NCBI RefSeq assembly: GCF_036370855.1
Contig: NW_026991398.1
Coordinates: 1-64,000 of the forward strand
DNA length: 64,000 bases
DNA from: Dromaius novaehollandiae
Taxonomy: Eukaryota; Chordata; Aves; Casuariiformes; Dromaiidae
Reading direction: 5' to 3'
The position numbers and the translations under genes were made by a program. A model generated the notes under the pieces. The model did not search any database and was not told the DNA's origin. It saw nothing but the letters and a program-made list of their open reading frames with translations. Every line of letters starts with the position of its first letter. Position 1 is the first letter of the stretch. This document shows positions 1-11,537 of the stretch, piece by piece.

Positions 1-2189
1 TCTCGACTGTCTAGTAGTCTCATTCCTACCTGTCCTGTGCTTGCACCTCTTTGAGCTGGAGCATGCTGTTCCCCCCAAAGAAACGAGTCCCTGCTGAGAG
101 CAGACAAGTCCAGTTTCAAAGTGCAGATATCCAACCTTCTCTGCCTTTCTCCGGGCACCTGAGGGAGGTCTCCACACTCCTCTTCTAGCCAAGGACACAC
201 AGGACTCTTTTCAGATGCCCATTGACAGCCTCCCACCACCATCTCCATGCTCTCAGCATCTCTGCAGCTTCATAGAGATGCTATGAGATCACAGAGATGC
301 TATGAGACAGCAGTGCCTTTCTGGAGGGCAGCTCACAGCCCGGCAGGACCCAACAGAGAAACAGTCAAAGGACCGTTAGGACTGAAGACGGGCTCTGCTT
401 AAGGGAGAGTCAGCTCATTTCCCAACTCCATGGACTGCATTTCCTTTATCTGCACAAGTTTGAAGGGGGCTGGGGCAACCTCGTTTCCATGCAGACTCCT
501 CTGCTGTACAACTCGCAATGTCAGTGTGTGAACTTCATCTGAAACCCTCAACCCCAGGGAGATCGAGAGAAGAACAGGAGCAGCATGGACAGGAGGGAAA
601 AAAAGGAGCAACATCACGATCCTGGTGCTGAAGGAGGCACAGAGAGAGAGAGAGAGAGGGGCACCCCTTCACCTTACCCAGCTGGGCATGCCGCCTCGCA
701 GACAGCGACATTTGCAGAGCAGTCGCTCTCAGCCCCTTTGTTGGGCAGCACAAAACAGGCCCATGGCAGGAGAGAGGCCCCTCTCCTCTGCCAAAGGTCT
801 GGCTGCAGAGGAGGCGGCTCGTGCCCTGGACGTCACAACTGTCAGGGCAGAGGCTCTGCTGGGTGGGAGAGAAGACATGGGGGAGTGCTCAGAGGAAGGT
901 GTCTGCATCGGAGGGATTGACCATGACTTGCCCAAATCCACCCTCCCATGACGATTGTGTTCACTGTTCCCTCTCATTCCCTGCCCATCTCTGCTGCCTG
1001 GCACTGTCCCTGCTGCCTGGAGCTTTCTCACTCCCAACATCTTTTCCCTGTCGATGCTCACAGACCCCATCCCACCCTCCATGTGCACAGTTCTGCCCTA
1101 CAGAAACTACTCAGGACAGGGCACTTGCCAGGGGCATCTCTGCATGCAGGTCCTAAGCAGCAGGTCACATAAACCCTGATGAGACCATAAAGGTGCTGCT
1201 GGTGCTGTCTGTAGGCTGAGGTGGGGTTGAAGGGGTTTGCTGACCTTTCTCACAGACCTACTGATCTCTGAGAGTGAAGGTTAGCGAGTCCCAGTCCCTT
1301 GCCAAACCAGCAAACTCTTTCCCTTTTTCTCCCTGCCAAATTAGGAAACTGAAAGCCCTGGAAGGGAAACTCCTTCCCTTTCAAGTAGCCTTTTTTTTTT
1401 TCACCTTCCCCTGTGGTGCAGGGACACTGCTCTGAATCACAGCCCTGGGCAGATCTTGGTGCATGTCCCAGCTTCACAGCCCTGCACCGTCCCTGGCAGA
1501 AGGCAGCAGCATGCCCTGTGCCTGTGACGGTGTGACAGGGAAGCCCTGCTCTAAAGCATCACCTCCCCCATACTGGAGAAGCTGGGATAGCGATCCTTAA
1601 AAACTGATCATTTGTGCTGGAATGGGTTTAGAAGATCCCTGCAGGAGCCTCAGTACCATTGCCCTGCAGCGAGAGGCTTACCGTGTCAAGGGCTGTGGAA
1701 ATTTCTCCCACAAGCAGCTCTCCTCTGTCCTCCCACTCCACACTGCCTTGCACTTCTTTCTGCCTTCTCTCATCTCATGTCAGCAGCAGCAGGCAGTGCC
1801 CGCAGCCCTGCTGCTCTTGGCAGAGGAGCTGCTCCTCTGGTTGCCATGAGCTCCCTCCATCCCAGGAGCCTGGCCTCGCTCAGGAGCAGGGGCCCAGCTG
1901 AAGGCCTGAATTTCTCTGTCCCTTGTGCTCCCTCCTCCTGGGAAATGTTCACTCATGTAGACTAAAATAATCACCTATTGTCCTTTGCTAAAGAGTGGAG
2001 AAAGACAGATTCCAACATTGCAACTTGTTTTATCAGAGGATGACTGACTATGAGAGGTGGAAATGTCCCACTCTGGAAGGCCCTATTCCCATCTCTTGTT
2101 CAGCTGGAAAAGGAAAGGCTTTGCTGGGGACTCATAGCAGCTTCTCAACTCAAGGTTACCACCAATAAAGAAGCAGGTTTTTGCAGCGA
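1..2189. other. Non-coding OR-module sequence
   Basis: No convincing gene is present. The short open frames are GC-rich and unconserved, and they overlap on both strands. Blocks recur in the other modules: about 540-1230 resembles 35680-36100 and 54900-55370; about 1641-2100 resembles 16727-17220, 36770-37270 and 56030-56520. A (GA)n run lies at 641-658, repeated at 9194-9211. The identical stretch of copy 2 is 8554-10741. Confidence 0.7.
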
Positions 2190-2465
2190 CCCATGGCAGA
2201 AGAATGAGAGGCAATGGCTATAAGCTGACACAAGTGAGGTTAAAATTTAGATGTAAGGGAGAAAATCAAAGAGGGTGATGAAGCATTTGAAGAAGGGTCC
2301 AGCGAGGTCATGGACTTTCTGTTCCTGGAGGCTTACAGGATGCAGCTGGACAAGGCCTTGGGGAATTTGGTGTGAATTCAGTGTTGATCCTGATGTGAGC
2401 AGGAGATTGGGCTAGAGACCTCCCAAGGTCCCTTCCAGCCTGAATGATTCAGTGATTCTGTCATC
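2190..2465 (+). mobile_element. CR1 LINE 3' end fragment (copy 1)
   Basis: Decayed CR1 ORF2 C-terminus and 3' tail. The plus strand reads an R-G-N-G-type stretch and then the typical CR1 ending (ACAAGGCCTTGGGGAATTTG, then CCTTCCAGCCTGAATGATTC). The copy 2 counterpart is at 10742-11017. CR1 is the dominant avian LINE and is normally 5'-truncated, as here. Confidence 0.75.
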
Positions 2466-2689
2466 TCTGGCTATTGTCACTGCAATTCTTGCAGTTTTGA
2501 ATTCCTTTTCTGCATGTGGGTTAGCACCAGATGTGGCCTCCCCAGAGCCAGCCGCTCCTAGTGGTGGGAGGTTTCCTCTTGGGCCTGAAAGGTTTTAAGG
2601 TCAAAGTTTAATTATGAACAGCTGCTTGTCCAGAGTGGACCCTTCTCACAGCATACAATACCTGCTGCGTTACAACACAATACTCTTCA

Positions 2690-2985
2690 CCATTGTGAAT
2701 GACGGGAAGTGAGAGCCAACGGGCATTGGTTGCAACAAAAGAGGTACGGGATGGGGATAAGGAAAAAAATTTTAGCTATTGAGATGGTGAAGCGCTGGGG
2801 CAGGTTGCCCAGAGAGGCTGTGCCCTCCGGGCCAAAAAGCATCTCCATCCTTGGAGGTTTTCAAGGCCTAAATAAATAAAGCCTTGAGCAACCTGGTCCG
2901 ATCTGAGAGCTGACCCTGCTGTGAGCAGGAAGCTGGGTTGGAGACCTCCTGAGGTCCTTTCCAGCCTGAATCATCTTGCATTTCT
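2690..2985 (+). mobile_element. CR1 LINE 3' end fragment, second (copy 1)
   Basis: A second CR1 tail in the same orientation. Its translation resembles the CR1 C-terminus (R-M-G-I-R-K, then V-K-R-W-G-R-L-P-R-E-A-V near 2790-2825), followed by the GCAACCTGGTCCGATCTGAG-type 3' UTR and CCTTTCCAGCCTGAATCATC. The copy 2 counterpart is at 11242-11537. Two CR1 tails in a row suggest independent insertions or a local duplication. Confidence 0.8.
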
Positions 2986-5900
2986 TTCCACACCAGGTCT
3001 TCCCTTGTTGATGGTAGGGAAAGCACTTAGGTCCTCTGTGACCACAGAAGTAAGTCAGACGTAAGTATGGTCAGAACAACTGCAGCAGTCCTGTCCTCTG
3101 CCAGTCAGTGTTGCTCAGGTGTAGGACTGTTTCACAGGTACCCCCAAACAGCCCTGATCATATCCTTTATTTCACCCCCTGCTTTCCCCCCCTCCTTTTC
3201 CCCCTTTCAAGTTCTTCCCTTTTATCATCCTCATGCTCGTCCACACAAACAGCCCACCTCTGCTTACCCTGTTCCCACTGGTCCTCATTTTGTTTGCTTT
3301 GTGCATTCATTGGGCTTTTCTGTGCATTCATCTGGCTTTTACTGTGCTTTACTGTCAGCACAGTAATTCCTACCAGTGCCAGCAGTTGCATTAAACTAAT
3401 ACCTCCTTTTATTATGTGTAGTGTCCTGCAGTTCCTCACGCTCTTATCCTGCTGGAGTCACCACAAGTCAGGGGAGCCATCTGCACACACACACATTAAC
3501 AGCTGACACAAGAGAGCTTCAGTCTGGGGGACCTTCAGAAACTTGAGGGTTTGTCTAACTGAAGCCTCAGGAAGTTTTCCAAGGAGAAGGGGCAAGTCCT
3601 GCCTGCCTGGGGAAGGATAACTCCATGCATCAGGGCAGCATGGGCCCTTACCAGCAGAGGAGTGACCCTGAGGAGATGGGCCTGGCCATCGTGAGAAATG
3701 CCACACGAGCCAGTGGGGCACACTCATTGTGAATAAGGCCAGAGGTCCATGGGCTGCATTAGGAAGAGCCTGGCCAGCAGACCAGGGGAGCCATTATCCC
3801 CCTGGACTCAGAACTGGTGTGGCCACAGCTGCAGTAGTGTGTCCCAGGGTGGGGCTCCCAGGAGCTTCTCTTGGTAGTGGGAAACAGCATGAGAAGGGGA
3901 AACAGCCACAAACTGCAACTTGGGAGGTTCAGGCTGGACATTAATGTGAATGAATGTCACTCAAAGAGTAGTGCTGTGCTGCTAGAGATCACCCAGAGGG
4001 AGTCTGTGATCATCCCCTGGCTCTGTGTTTCAAGGAACAGCCAGTGAGGATGGAGAGACACCAGTAAAGGGAGGGAGATCCTGGAGTGAGAGAGAGCAAG
4101 GTGGGGAAGCAGGTTTACAGTGTGCAGGGACACAGCAGCAGGCATGGGACAGTGTAGGACAGCCTGTGGTGGAGACAGTCAAGGGCACAGGCAAGCCTGA
4201 GGGCCGCTTGTCCCCCAGGGGACCCCAAGAGGTGTCATGTCATTGTCCTGCACTCAGCATTGTTGCACCCCCACCTGCAACCCGCCCCCAGGAAGAGCCC
4301 TGGGAAACGTGAGAGAAAAGGATCTGCCTTCCCAGGGGCTGTGTGTCCATCCTTGCCCATTTTGCTTGATCAAACACATCAAGGTTGACTTGGCATTAGA
4401 AACACCTGCACATTTCCTTTGCCTGCTTGTAGTCAGTGATCACAATTCTCTGCTCAGATCAGCCCCTGGGGAGTCTTTGTTGCTCATGGCTTTCAATGGG
4501 ACCCACTAACACTCAAAGAAACTTTGGGCTTTGCTTCTTTGACTTCTGGAACATTTTCTGCAATATCCTGCGAGGAGCTGCGGTTCATGGACTCAGCACC
4601 AAATCCACCATGGGGATCATTAAAATGCAAAAGCCCTGATGAACCACATCTCTTCCTGTAATTTTCTTGTATATAAATCTTGTATGGCTAATGGAAGATG
4701 TTTCGGGAGTGTAGCTGAAAGGTGGAGACTGCAATAGTAAACAAGCATTTCTGCTTTGAAAGGGTGGTGGTTTTTTTCGGATTATTTATTTATTTGGATT
4801 ATTATTCTCCCACTTTCAGAATAAGGGACAGCAACATTCTCTAGTTGAGATCGACCCAGAGTGTCTCCTAGTGAAGTCTGGACATGTAGCCAACACCTGG
4901 GGCTGGCACCGCCAGGGTGGGTCGGGAGAGGACAGCTCCCCTCCGCCACACTGGGGCTGGGGCTGAGGATGGGGCTGGGCACAACGTTTCCCTGGGGAGC
5001 TCCCTGAGGAGCCGCTCTGGGAGATCCTCCACCTCTGCCCTGGCAGCAGCACCAGTGCTCAAGGTGCTGGGGTGGAAGTGCTCAGAGGGTGGAAGGGGCA
5101 TGGGCTGCCCAGGGGGAGCATCAAGACCTTGTCCGTGCACGAAGGGATGGAGTGAGGAAAGCCAGAGCTTGGCTGGAGCTGCAACCAGATGCCTTGGACA
5201 TGGCAACTGCTGTCATTAAATGACTCCTAAATGATGCCCCACCCACTGCCCAGCCAGTGGTATGCTCCAGGATCCGCTGGTGTCTGGTGCAGAAGAGAGG
5301 CCCTGCAAGGCTGGCCTTTTCCCCTCTGTTGGGATACGGAGACCTGCAGCAGGATGGAGCTGGCCATGGACCACCCCACAGCTGGGTGAGCAGCCAGTGC
5401 TGGAAAGGGGTGATGTGAGGGGCTGCTCTGGGACGATGGCCCTGGGGCAGCTTCCCCACTGTGTCCGTGCAACACAGGGAACTACCTGGGCTCTTGTAGT
5501 CTGCACCCACCATGTCCTGCTGCCTTTCCCAGCAGACCTGCATTTGCCTGCAAGCACATGGCTGTGTGCTCCCACACTGCCGTTCACACGCAGGAGCTGC
5601 CTGCTGGCATTTGTCCTCTCCCAGACCCTTTCCAGACCAGACCAGACCCTCTCCAGCTCTCCCCACCTCCCCTGCCCTCTCCCCAGCCCACCCAGCACAG
5701 CAGACCAGGCTGGGGTGGCCCCACAGCAGTGCCTGTGGCAGGGGGCTGCAGAGCTCTGGGCACTCACCCCACAGCCCCAGCCCCTCTGCAGGGCACAGCA
5801 GCTGCTGGGGGGCAGAGAGGGGTGTCAGCCTCCCCATCAGCCCCACACCTGGGGACCAGCAATGGCACAAGGAAATGGAGGCCAGGCACTCCATGTCTCC

Positions 5901-6877
5901 ACTGCTCTCATGACCAGAGATCCTTAACCCTGGCTGCCTGCAGCCCCTCTGGGCAGCCCCTCTCCCCAGGGCAGCACAAGAGTCCTGGCCCCGGGGCTCC
6001 TCAGGCAGCTCCAGTGACAGGGCAGCCTGCCCGGAGCTGACACACACAGGAACAGGTTTTCATTTATTCCTCCCCACAAGCACACAATTGCTCCTTCACT
6101 CTTCTCTGTAGACCTCCCTGCTCCCCAGAGAGCCTCTCCCCAGGTCAGTGTGTCCGTGCTGGCCTGGCCGGCGATTCCTGCACCTCTGTCCTCTGCTCCC
6201 TGCAGGGCGCTGGGCTTGCGGTGCTGCTCTGCAGGGCAAGCAGATGTGCAGTGGTCCTGGGTGACTCCTCACTGGCCGTGCTGGTGAGGGCAGACCCAGC
6301 TGGACCAGCATCATTGCACCTGACTAGCCCCTCCCTAGGGTCTGTGGCTGTGAAAGATGCTTGGAGCAATCAGAGGACATTTCACATTGCTCAGGAGGTG
6401 TTCAGGAATGTCATTAGACCGAGCCCACTGCCTCTCCTGAGGCTGCAGAGCCCTGATTTGGTGCATTCCCTGGTTTGGCCCTTTACCTTTGGGTGACTCC
6501 ACTTGGTTTTGGGAGTCTCCACTCACTGCCCATCCCAGGCACACGCTGCCCCTGGAGATGTCCTGTGCTCTCTGGGTGGCTCCATACTCCCTTCCAGAAG
6601 GATGGACATCTGTCACCAGCCCTCTAATAGGTGGGACAGTCCCCAGCAGAGACCTCTTGAGCACTCACCCTCTCCAGGGGCACTGGGCACCCACAAGTGA
6701 GGGCTCCCTCCAGCCCTCCTTCCCTCGCATATCACCCTCTGCACGCATCCCCCTTAGCCAATGGAAATCCCAAGCACAGCAACAGGACCTTTTGGGGTGC
6801 AATTCCCTGAGCGCATTCTTGGCTCCAGCATGGGAAGAAGAGCCTTTTGTTCAGGTACAGTACTAAGTAGTACCCCT
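2986..6877. other. Non-coding 3' flank of OR copy 1
   Basis: No supported gene. The stretch 3000-5220 is shared with 59860-61800 and partly with 40090-41000. The GC-rich stretch 6060-6860 is shared with 19240-20120, 32650-33350 and 51400-52100, so it is ancestral OR 3' flank. A minus-strand open frame at 5121-6047 is GC-rich and Cys/Ser/Pro-heavy without domain features, and I do not call it a gene. The copy 2 counterpart is 11538-15429. Confidence 0.65.
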
Positions 6878-6883
6878 TTTATT
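6878..6883 (-). terminator. Poly(A) signal of OR copy 1
   Basis: TTTATT on the plus strand is AATAAA on the gene strand, 209 nt after the stop codon. The same motif sits at nearly the same distance after all four ORs (15430, 33359, 52104), which supports use as the mRNA 3' end signal. Confidence 0.6.
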
Positions 6884-7091
6884 ACAGAGATGCTACTTGG
6901 GAGGCCACCTCTGACACAGTGATAGGCAGATTTACAGAAGGCCTCTGGGTTAGACAGATGGGCTTTGCGACTTTGGAGAAGTGGGAGGAATCCAAACTTG
7001 TGCACAAATGTGACTATCACAGACAGAATGCACAATGCACAAGAGCTGCTGGAGATAAATGGGGAATTGCTTGTGAGGAGAGATGGGCAGC

Positions 7092-8027
7092 TCATTGCTG
7101 CTGAACTAGTACCAGCTGAAAGAGTTTCCTCACTGCCTCCTGGATCTCCTTGTTCCTCATGCTGTAGATGAGGGGGTTCAGTGTTGGAGGCACCACCGAG
7201 TACAGAACAGCCACCACCAGATCCACAGCTGGGGAGGAGAGGGAGGGGGGCTTCAGGTAGGCAAACATGACAGTGCTGATGAGCAAGGAGACCACGGCCA
7301 GGTGAGGGAGGCCCATGGAAAAGGCTTTGTGCCAGCCCTGCTCAGAGGGGATCCTCAGCACAGCAGTGAAGATCTGCACGTAGGACAGCACAATGAAAAC
7401 AAAACACCCAAAGCCTGAACAGATACTAACCACAATAACCCCAACTTCCCTGAGGTAGGAGTCTGAGCAGGAGAGCTTGAGGATCTGGGGGACTTCACAG
7501 AAGAACTGGTCCAGGGCATTGCCTTGGCAGAGTGGTATTGAAAATGTGTTAGCAGTGTGCAGGAGAGAATAGAGAACACCACTGGCCCAGGCAGCTGCTG
7601 CCATTTTGACACAAGCTCTGCTGCCCATGAGGGTCTTGTAGTGCAGAGGTCTGCAGATGGCAATAAAGCAGTCATAGGCCATGACTGTGAGGAGAGAATA
7701 CTCTGCTGACATAAAGATGACAAAGAAAAAGTCTTGGGCAGCACATCCTGAGTAGGAAATGGCCCTGGTGTCCCACAGGGAATTGGCCATGGATTTGGGG
7801 ACCATGACAGAGATGGTGCCAAGGTCGAGGAGGGAGAGGTTGAGGAGGAAGAAGTACATGGGGGTGTGGAGGCGGTGGCTGAAGGCTACAGCTGTGATGA
7901 TGAGGCCGTTGCCCAGGAGGGCAGCCAGGTAGATGCCCAGGAAGAGGGAGAAGGGCAAGAGCTGCAGCTCCCGTGTGTCCACAAATGGCAGGAGGAGGAA
8001 CTCATTGAAGGAGCTGCTGTTCAACAT
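7092..8027 (-). CDS. Olfactory receptor, OR14-like (copy 1), altered DRY motif
   Basis: A 311-residue seven-transmembrane odorant receptor, expected in the plasma membrane of olfactory neurons and coupling to Golf. Visible features are an N-terminal N-S-S glycosylation site, the TM1 G-N motif (L-L-G-N-G-L), TM2 L-H-T-P-M-Y-F-F-L, a conserved Cys before TM3 (Y-S-G-C), and TM7 N-P-L-I-Y-S-M-R-N-K. Two signature motifs are altered. The TM3 end reads M-A-Y-D-C-F-I-A instead of M-A-Y-D-R-F, so Cys120 replaces the coupling Arg (codon at 7668-7670, TGC, a CpG-type change from CGC). The TM6 K-A-F-S-x-C motif reads K-A-F-S-M-G. Pro25 differs from His in the other three ORs. The frame extends upstream to 8078, but a splice acceptor at 8051 favours the ATG at 8027. 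The frame is intact, so this is not a classic pseudogene, yet signalling is doubtful. Family assignment is confident; the exact subfamily is inferred. Confidence 0.93.
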   Translation of the reverse strand: MLNSSSFNEFLLLPFVDTRELQLLPFSLFLGIYLAALLGNGLIITAVAFSHRLHTPMYFFLLNLSLLDLGTISVMVPKSMANSLWDTRAISYSGCAAQDFFFVIFMSAEYSLLTVMAYDCFIAICRPLHYKTLMGSRACVKMAAAAWASGVLYSLLHTANTFSIPLCQGNALDQFFCEVPQILKLSCSDSYLREVGVIVVSICSGFGCFVFIVLSYVQIFTAVLRIPSEQGWHKAFSMGLPHLAVVSLLISTVMFAYLKPPSLSSPAVDLVVAVLYSVVPPTLNPLIYSMRNKEIQEAVRKLFQLVLVQQQ

Positions 8028-8050
8028 TTGTTCCCTCTGGCTGTGGGGGA

Positions 8051-8083
8051 CTGTCCAAGGAGGAAAAGACATTGACAAGTTAG
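8051..8083 (-). promoter_or_regulatory. Branch point and 3' splice acceptor of OR copy 1
   Basis: On the gene strand a CTAAC branch-like motif (8079-8083) is followed by a pyrimidine-rich tract and GGACAG (AG at 8051-8052), 23 nt before the ATG. The arrangement is conserved in all four ORs, so the coding exon probably joins an upstream non-coding exon that I cannot locate. Confidence 0.65.
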
Positions 8084-8553
8084 GAGAGACTTTTAAAGGA
8101 AAATAAATAAATAAACATTTTCATTTCTTATTAAAAATCCCACATTGCTTCTCTCTTTTTTGGGAGGCCCTTTGCCCATTTCCCTTGCTTGAGCTCTGGT
8201 TTGTGAGGGCAGAGGGAGTCATGAGGAGCAGGGACCTCTGCCCATAGGTTCCGGAGGAGTCTGTCCTGCTGTACAGCAGGGGGTACATGGGAATGGGGGT
8301 GACTAGCTCTGAGATTCACAATTTCTGTCAAATGAAATTCATTCATCTTGTGGAAGGGCTTTTCAGCATCTTCTCTCCCAATTCTAAAGGACAAGGGTTG
8401 CAGAAGTGAGTTTCAGGGATTTTTTAAATATTGTTTATTTTCTTTGAGAGGCCCTTGTCTCCCCTGGGGAGTGTTCTTTAAAAGTAGAAATCCTTGGCAT
8501 TTCTACTGTGAGTCCTGAGAGGAAAGCATGCACTGTCACTTGGAGTGGGGACA
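8084..8553. other. Upstream flank of OR copy 1
   Basis: AT-rich near the gene (AAATAAATAAATAAA), then mixed sequence. It probably holds intron sequence and perhaps the OR first exon, but I can place no promoter. In copy 2 only the first ~85 bp survive before the junction at 16720. Confidence 0.5.
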
Positions 8554-10741
8554 TCTCGACTGTCTAGTAGTCTCATTCCTACCTGTCCTGTGCTTGCACC
8601 TCTTTGAGCTGGAGCATGCTGTTCCCCCCAAAGAAACGAGTCCCTGCTGAGAGCAGACAAGTCCAGTTTCAAAGTGCAGATATCCAACCTTCTCTGCCTT
8701 TCTCCGGGCACCTGAGGGAGGTCTCCACACTCCTCTTCTAGCCAAGGACACACAGGACTCTTTTCAGATGCCCATTGACAGCCTCCCACCACCATCTCCA
8801 TGCTCTCAGCATCTCTGCAGCTTCATAGAGATGCTATGAGATCACAGAGATGCTATGAGACAGCAGTGCCTTTCTGGAGGGCAGCTCACAGCCCGGCAGG
8901 ACCCAACAGAGAAACAGTCAAAGGACCGTTAGGACTGAAGACGGGCTCTGCTTAAGGGAGAGTCAGCTCATTTCCCAACTCCATGGACTGCATTTCCTTT
9001 ATCTGCACAAGTTTGAAGGGGGCTGGGGCAACCTCGTTTCCATGCAGACTCCTCTGCTGTACAACTCGCAATGTCAGTGTGTGAACTTCATCTGAAACCC
9101 TCAACCCCAGGGAGATCGAGAGAAGAACAGGAGCAGCATGGACAGGAGGGAAAAAAAGGAGCAACATCACGATCCTGGTGCTGAAGGAGGCACAGAGAGA
9201 GAGAGAGAGAGGGGCACCCCTTCACCTTACCCAGCTGGGCATGCCGCCTCGCAGACAGCGACATTTGCAGAGCAGTCGCTCTCAGCCCCTTTGTTGGGCA
9301 GCACAAAACAGGCCCATGGCAGGAGAGAGGCCCCTCTCCTCTGCCAAAGGTCTGGCTGCAGAGGAGGCGGCTCGTGCCCTGGACGTCACAACTGTCAGGG
9401 CAGAGGCTCTGCTGGGTGGGAGAGAAGACATGGGGGAGTGCTCAGAGGAAGGTGTCTGCATCGGAGGGATTGACCATGACTTGCCCAAATCCACCCTCCC
9501 ATGACGATTGTGTTCACTGTTCCCTCTCATTCCCTGCCCATCTCTGCTGCCTGGCACTGTCCCTGCTGCCTGGAGCTTTCTCACTCCCAACATCTTTTCC
9601 CTGTCGATGCTCACAGACCCCATCCCACCCTCCATGTGCACAGTTCTGCCCTACAGAAACTACTCAGGACAGGGCACTTGCCAGGGGCATCTCTGCATGC
9701 AGGTCCTAAGCAGCAGGTCACATAAACCCTGATGAGACCATAAAGGTGCTGCTGGTGCTGTCTGTAGGCTGAGGTGGGGTTGAAGGGGTTTGCTGACCTT
9801 TCTCACAGACCTACTGATCTCTGAGAGTGAAGGTTAGCGAGTCCCAGTCCCTTGCCAAACCAGCAAACTCTTTCCCTTTTTCTCCCTGCCAAATTAGGAA
9901 ACTGAAAGCCCTGGAAGGGAAACTCCTTCCCTTTCAAGTAGCCTTTTTTTTTTCACCTTCCCCTGTGGTGCAGGGACACTGCTCTGAATCACAGCCCTGG
10001 GCAGATCTTGGTGCATGTCCCAGCTTCACAGCCCTGCACCGTCCCTGGCAGAAGGCAGCAGCATGCCCTGTGCCTGTGACGGTGTGACAGGGAAGCCCTG
10101 CTCTAAAGCATCACCTCCCCCATACTGGAGAAGCTGGGATAGCGATCCTTAAAAACTGATCATTTGTGCTGGAATGGGTTTAGAAGATCCCTGCAGGAGC
10201 CTCAGTACCATTGCCCTGCAGCGAGAGGCTTACCGTGTCAAGGGCTGTGGAAATTTCTCCCACAAGCAGCTCTCCTCTGTCCTCCCACTCCACACTGCCT
10301 TGCACTTCTCTCTGCCTTCTCTCATCTCATGTCAGCAGCAGCAGGCAGTGCCCGCAGCCCTGCTGCTCTTGGCAGAGGAGCTGCTCCTCTGGTTGCCATG
10401 AGCTCCCTCCATCCCAGGAGCCTGGCCTCGCTCAGGAGCAGGGGCCCAGCTGAAGGCCTGAATTTCTCTGTCCCTTGTGCTCCCTCCTCCTGGGAAATGT
10501 TCACTCATGTAGACTAAAATAATCACCTATTGTCCTTTGCTAAAGAGTGGAGAAAGACAGATTCCAACATTGCAACTTGTTTTATCAGAGGATGACTGAC
10601 TATGAGAGGTGGAAATGTCCCACTCTGGAAGGCCCTATTCCCATCTCTTGTTCAGCTGGAAAAGGAAAGGCTTTGCTGGGGACTCATAGCAGCTTCTCAA
10701 CTCAAGGTTACCACCAATAAAGAAGCAGGTTTTTGCAGCGA
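8554..10741. other. Non-coding module sequence, copy 2
   Basis: Same content as the start of the window, including the (GA)n run at 9194-9211 and the T-run shortened to 10. No gene supported. Confidence 0.7.
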
Positions 10742-11017
10742 CCCATGGCAGAAGAATGAGAGGCAATGGCTATAAGCTGACACAAGTGAGGTTAAAATTT
10801 AGATGTAAGGGAGAAAATCAAAGAGGGTGATGAAGCATTTGAAGAAGGGTCCAGCGAGGTCATGGACTTTCTGTTCCTGGAGGCTTACAGGATGCAGCTG
10901 GACAAGGCCTTGGGGAATTTGGTGTGAATTCAGTGTTGATCCTGATGTGAGCAGGAGATTGGGCTAGAGACCTCCCAAGGTCCCTTCCAGCCTGAATGAT
11001 TCAGTGATTCTGTCATC
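10742..11017 (+). mobile_element. CR1 LINE 3' end fragment (copy 2)
   Basis: Duplicate of the CR1 tail at 2190-2465. The CR1 insertion therefore predates the 8.55 kb duplication. Confidence 0.75.
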
Positions 11018-11241
11018 TCTGGCTATTGTCACTGCAATTCTTGCAGTTTTGAATTCCTTTTCTGCATGTGGGTTAGCACCAGATGTGGCCTCCCCAGAGC
11101 CAGCCGCTCCTAGTGGTGGGAGGTTTCCTCTTGGGCCTGAAAGGTTTTAAGGTCAAAGTTTAATTATGAACAGCTGCTTGTCCAGAGTGGACCCTTCTCA
11201 CAGCATACAATACCTGCTGCGTTACAACACAATACTCTTCA

Positions 11242-11537
11242 CCATTGTGAATGACGGGAAGTGAGAGCCAACGGGCATTGGTTGCAACAAAAGAGGTACG
11301 GGATGGGGATAAGGAAAAAAATTTTAGCTATTGAGATGGTGAAGCGCTGGGGCAGGTTGCCCAGAGAGGCTGTGCCCTCCGGGCCAAAAAGCATCTCCAT
11401 CCTTGGAGGTTTTCAAGGCCTAAATAAATAAAGCCTTGAGCAACCTGGTCCGATCTGAGAGCTGACCCTGCTGTGAGCAGGAAGCTGGGTTGGAGACCTC
11501 CTGAGGTCCTTTCCAGCCTGAATCATCTTGCATTTCT
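11242..11537 (+). mobile_element. CR1 LINE 3' end fragment, second (copy 2)
   Basis: Duplicate of the CR1 tail at 2690-2985, with the same C-terminal R-L-P-R-E-A-V trace and 3' UTR. Confidence 0.8.

Larger units (their letters stand above)
1..8553. repeat. Tandem segmental duplication, copy 1 (~8.55 kb unit)
   Basis: The sequence at position 1 restarts at 8554, and the two copies stay colinear through the OR gene. I noticed eight substitutions (near 1761, 3880, 3886, 3983, 4311, 5815, 7954 and 8116) and one T-run change (11 T versus 10 T near 1391) over about 8.17 kb, roughly 99.9 % identity. The unit holds non-coding module sequence, two CR1 3' ends and one OR gene on the minus strand. The left edge lies outside the window. 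A haplotig wrongly placed in tandem would look the same as a very recent duplication. Confidence 0.95.

Noticed and set aside
5262-5927. 221-residue plus-strand frame (repeated at 13814-14479)
   Set aside because: Overlaps other frames on both strands in GC-rich sequence; no signal peptide or motif, and no splice support.
5121-6047. 308-residue open frame on the minus strand (repeated at 13673-14599)
   Set aside because: Cys/Ser/Pro/Gly-rich translation of GC-rich repeat flank with no domain, and not kept open in the related flanks at 19 kb, 32 kb and 51 kb.
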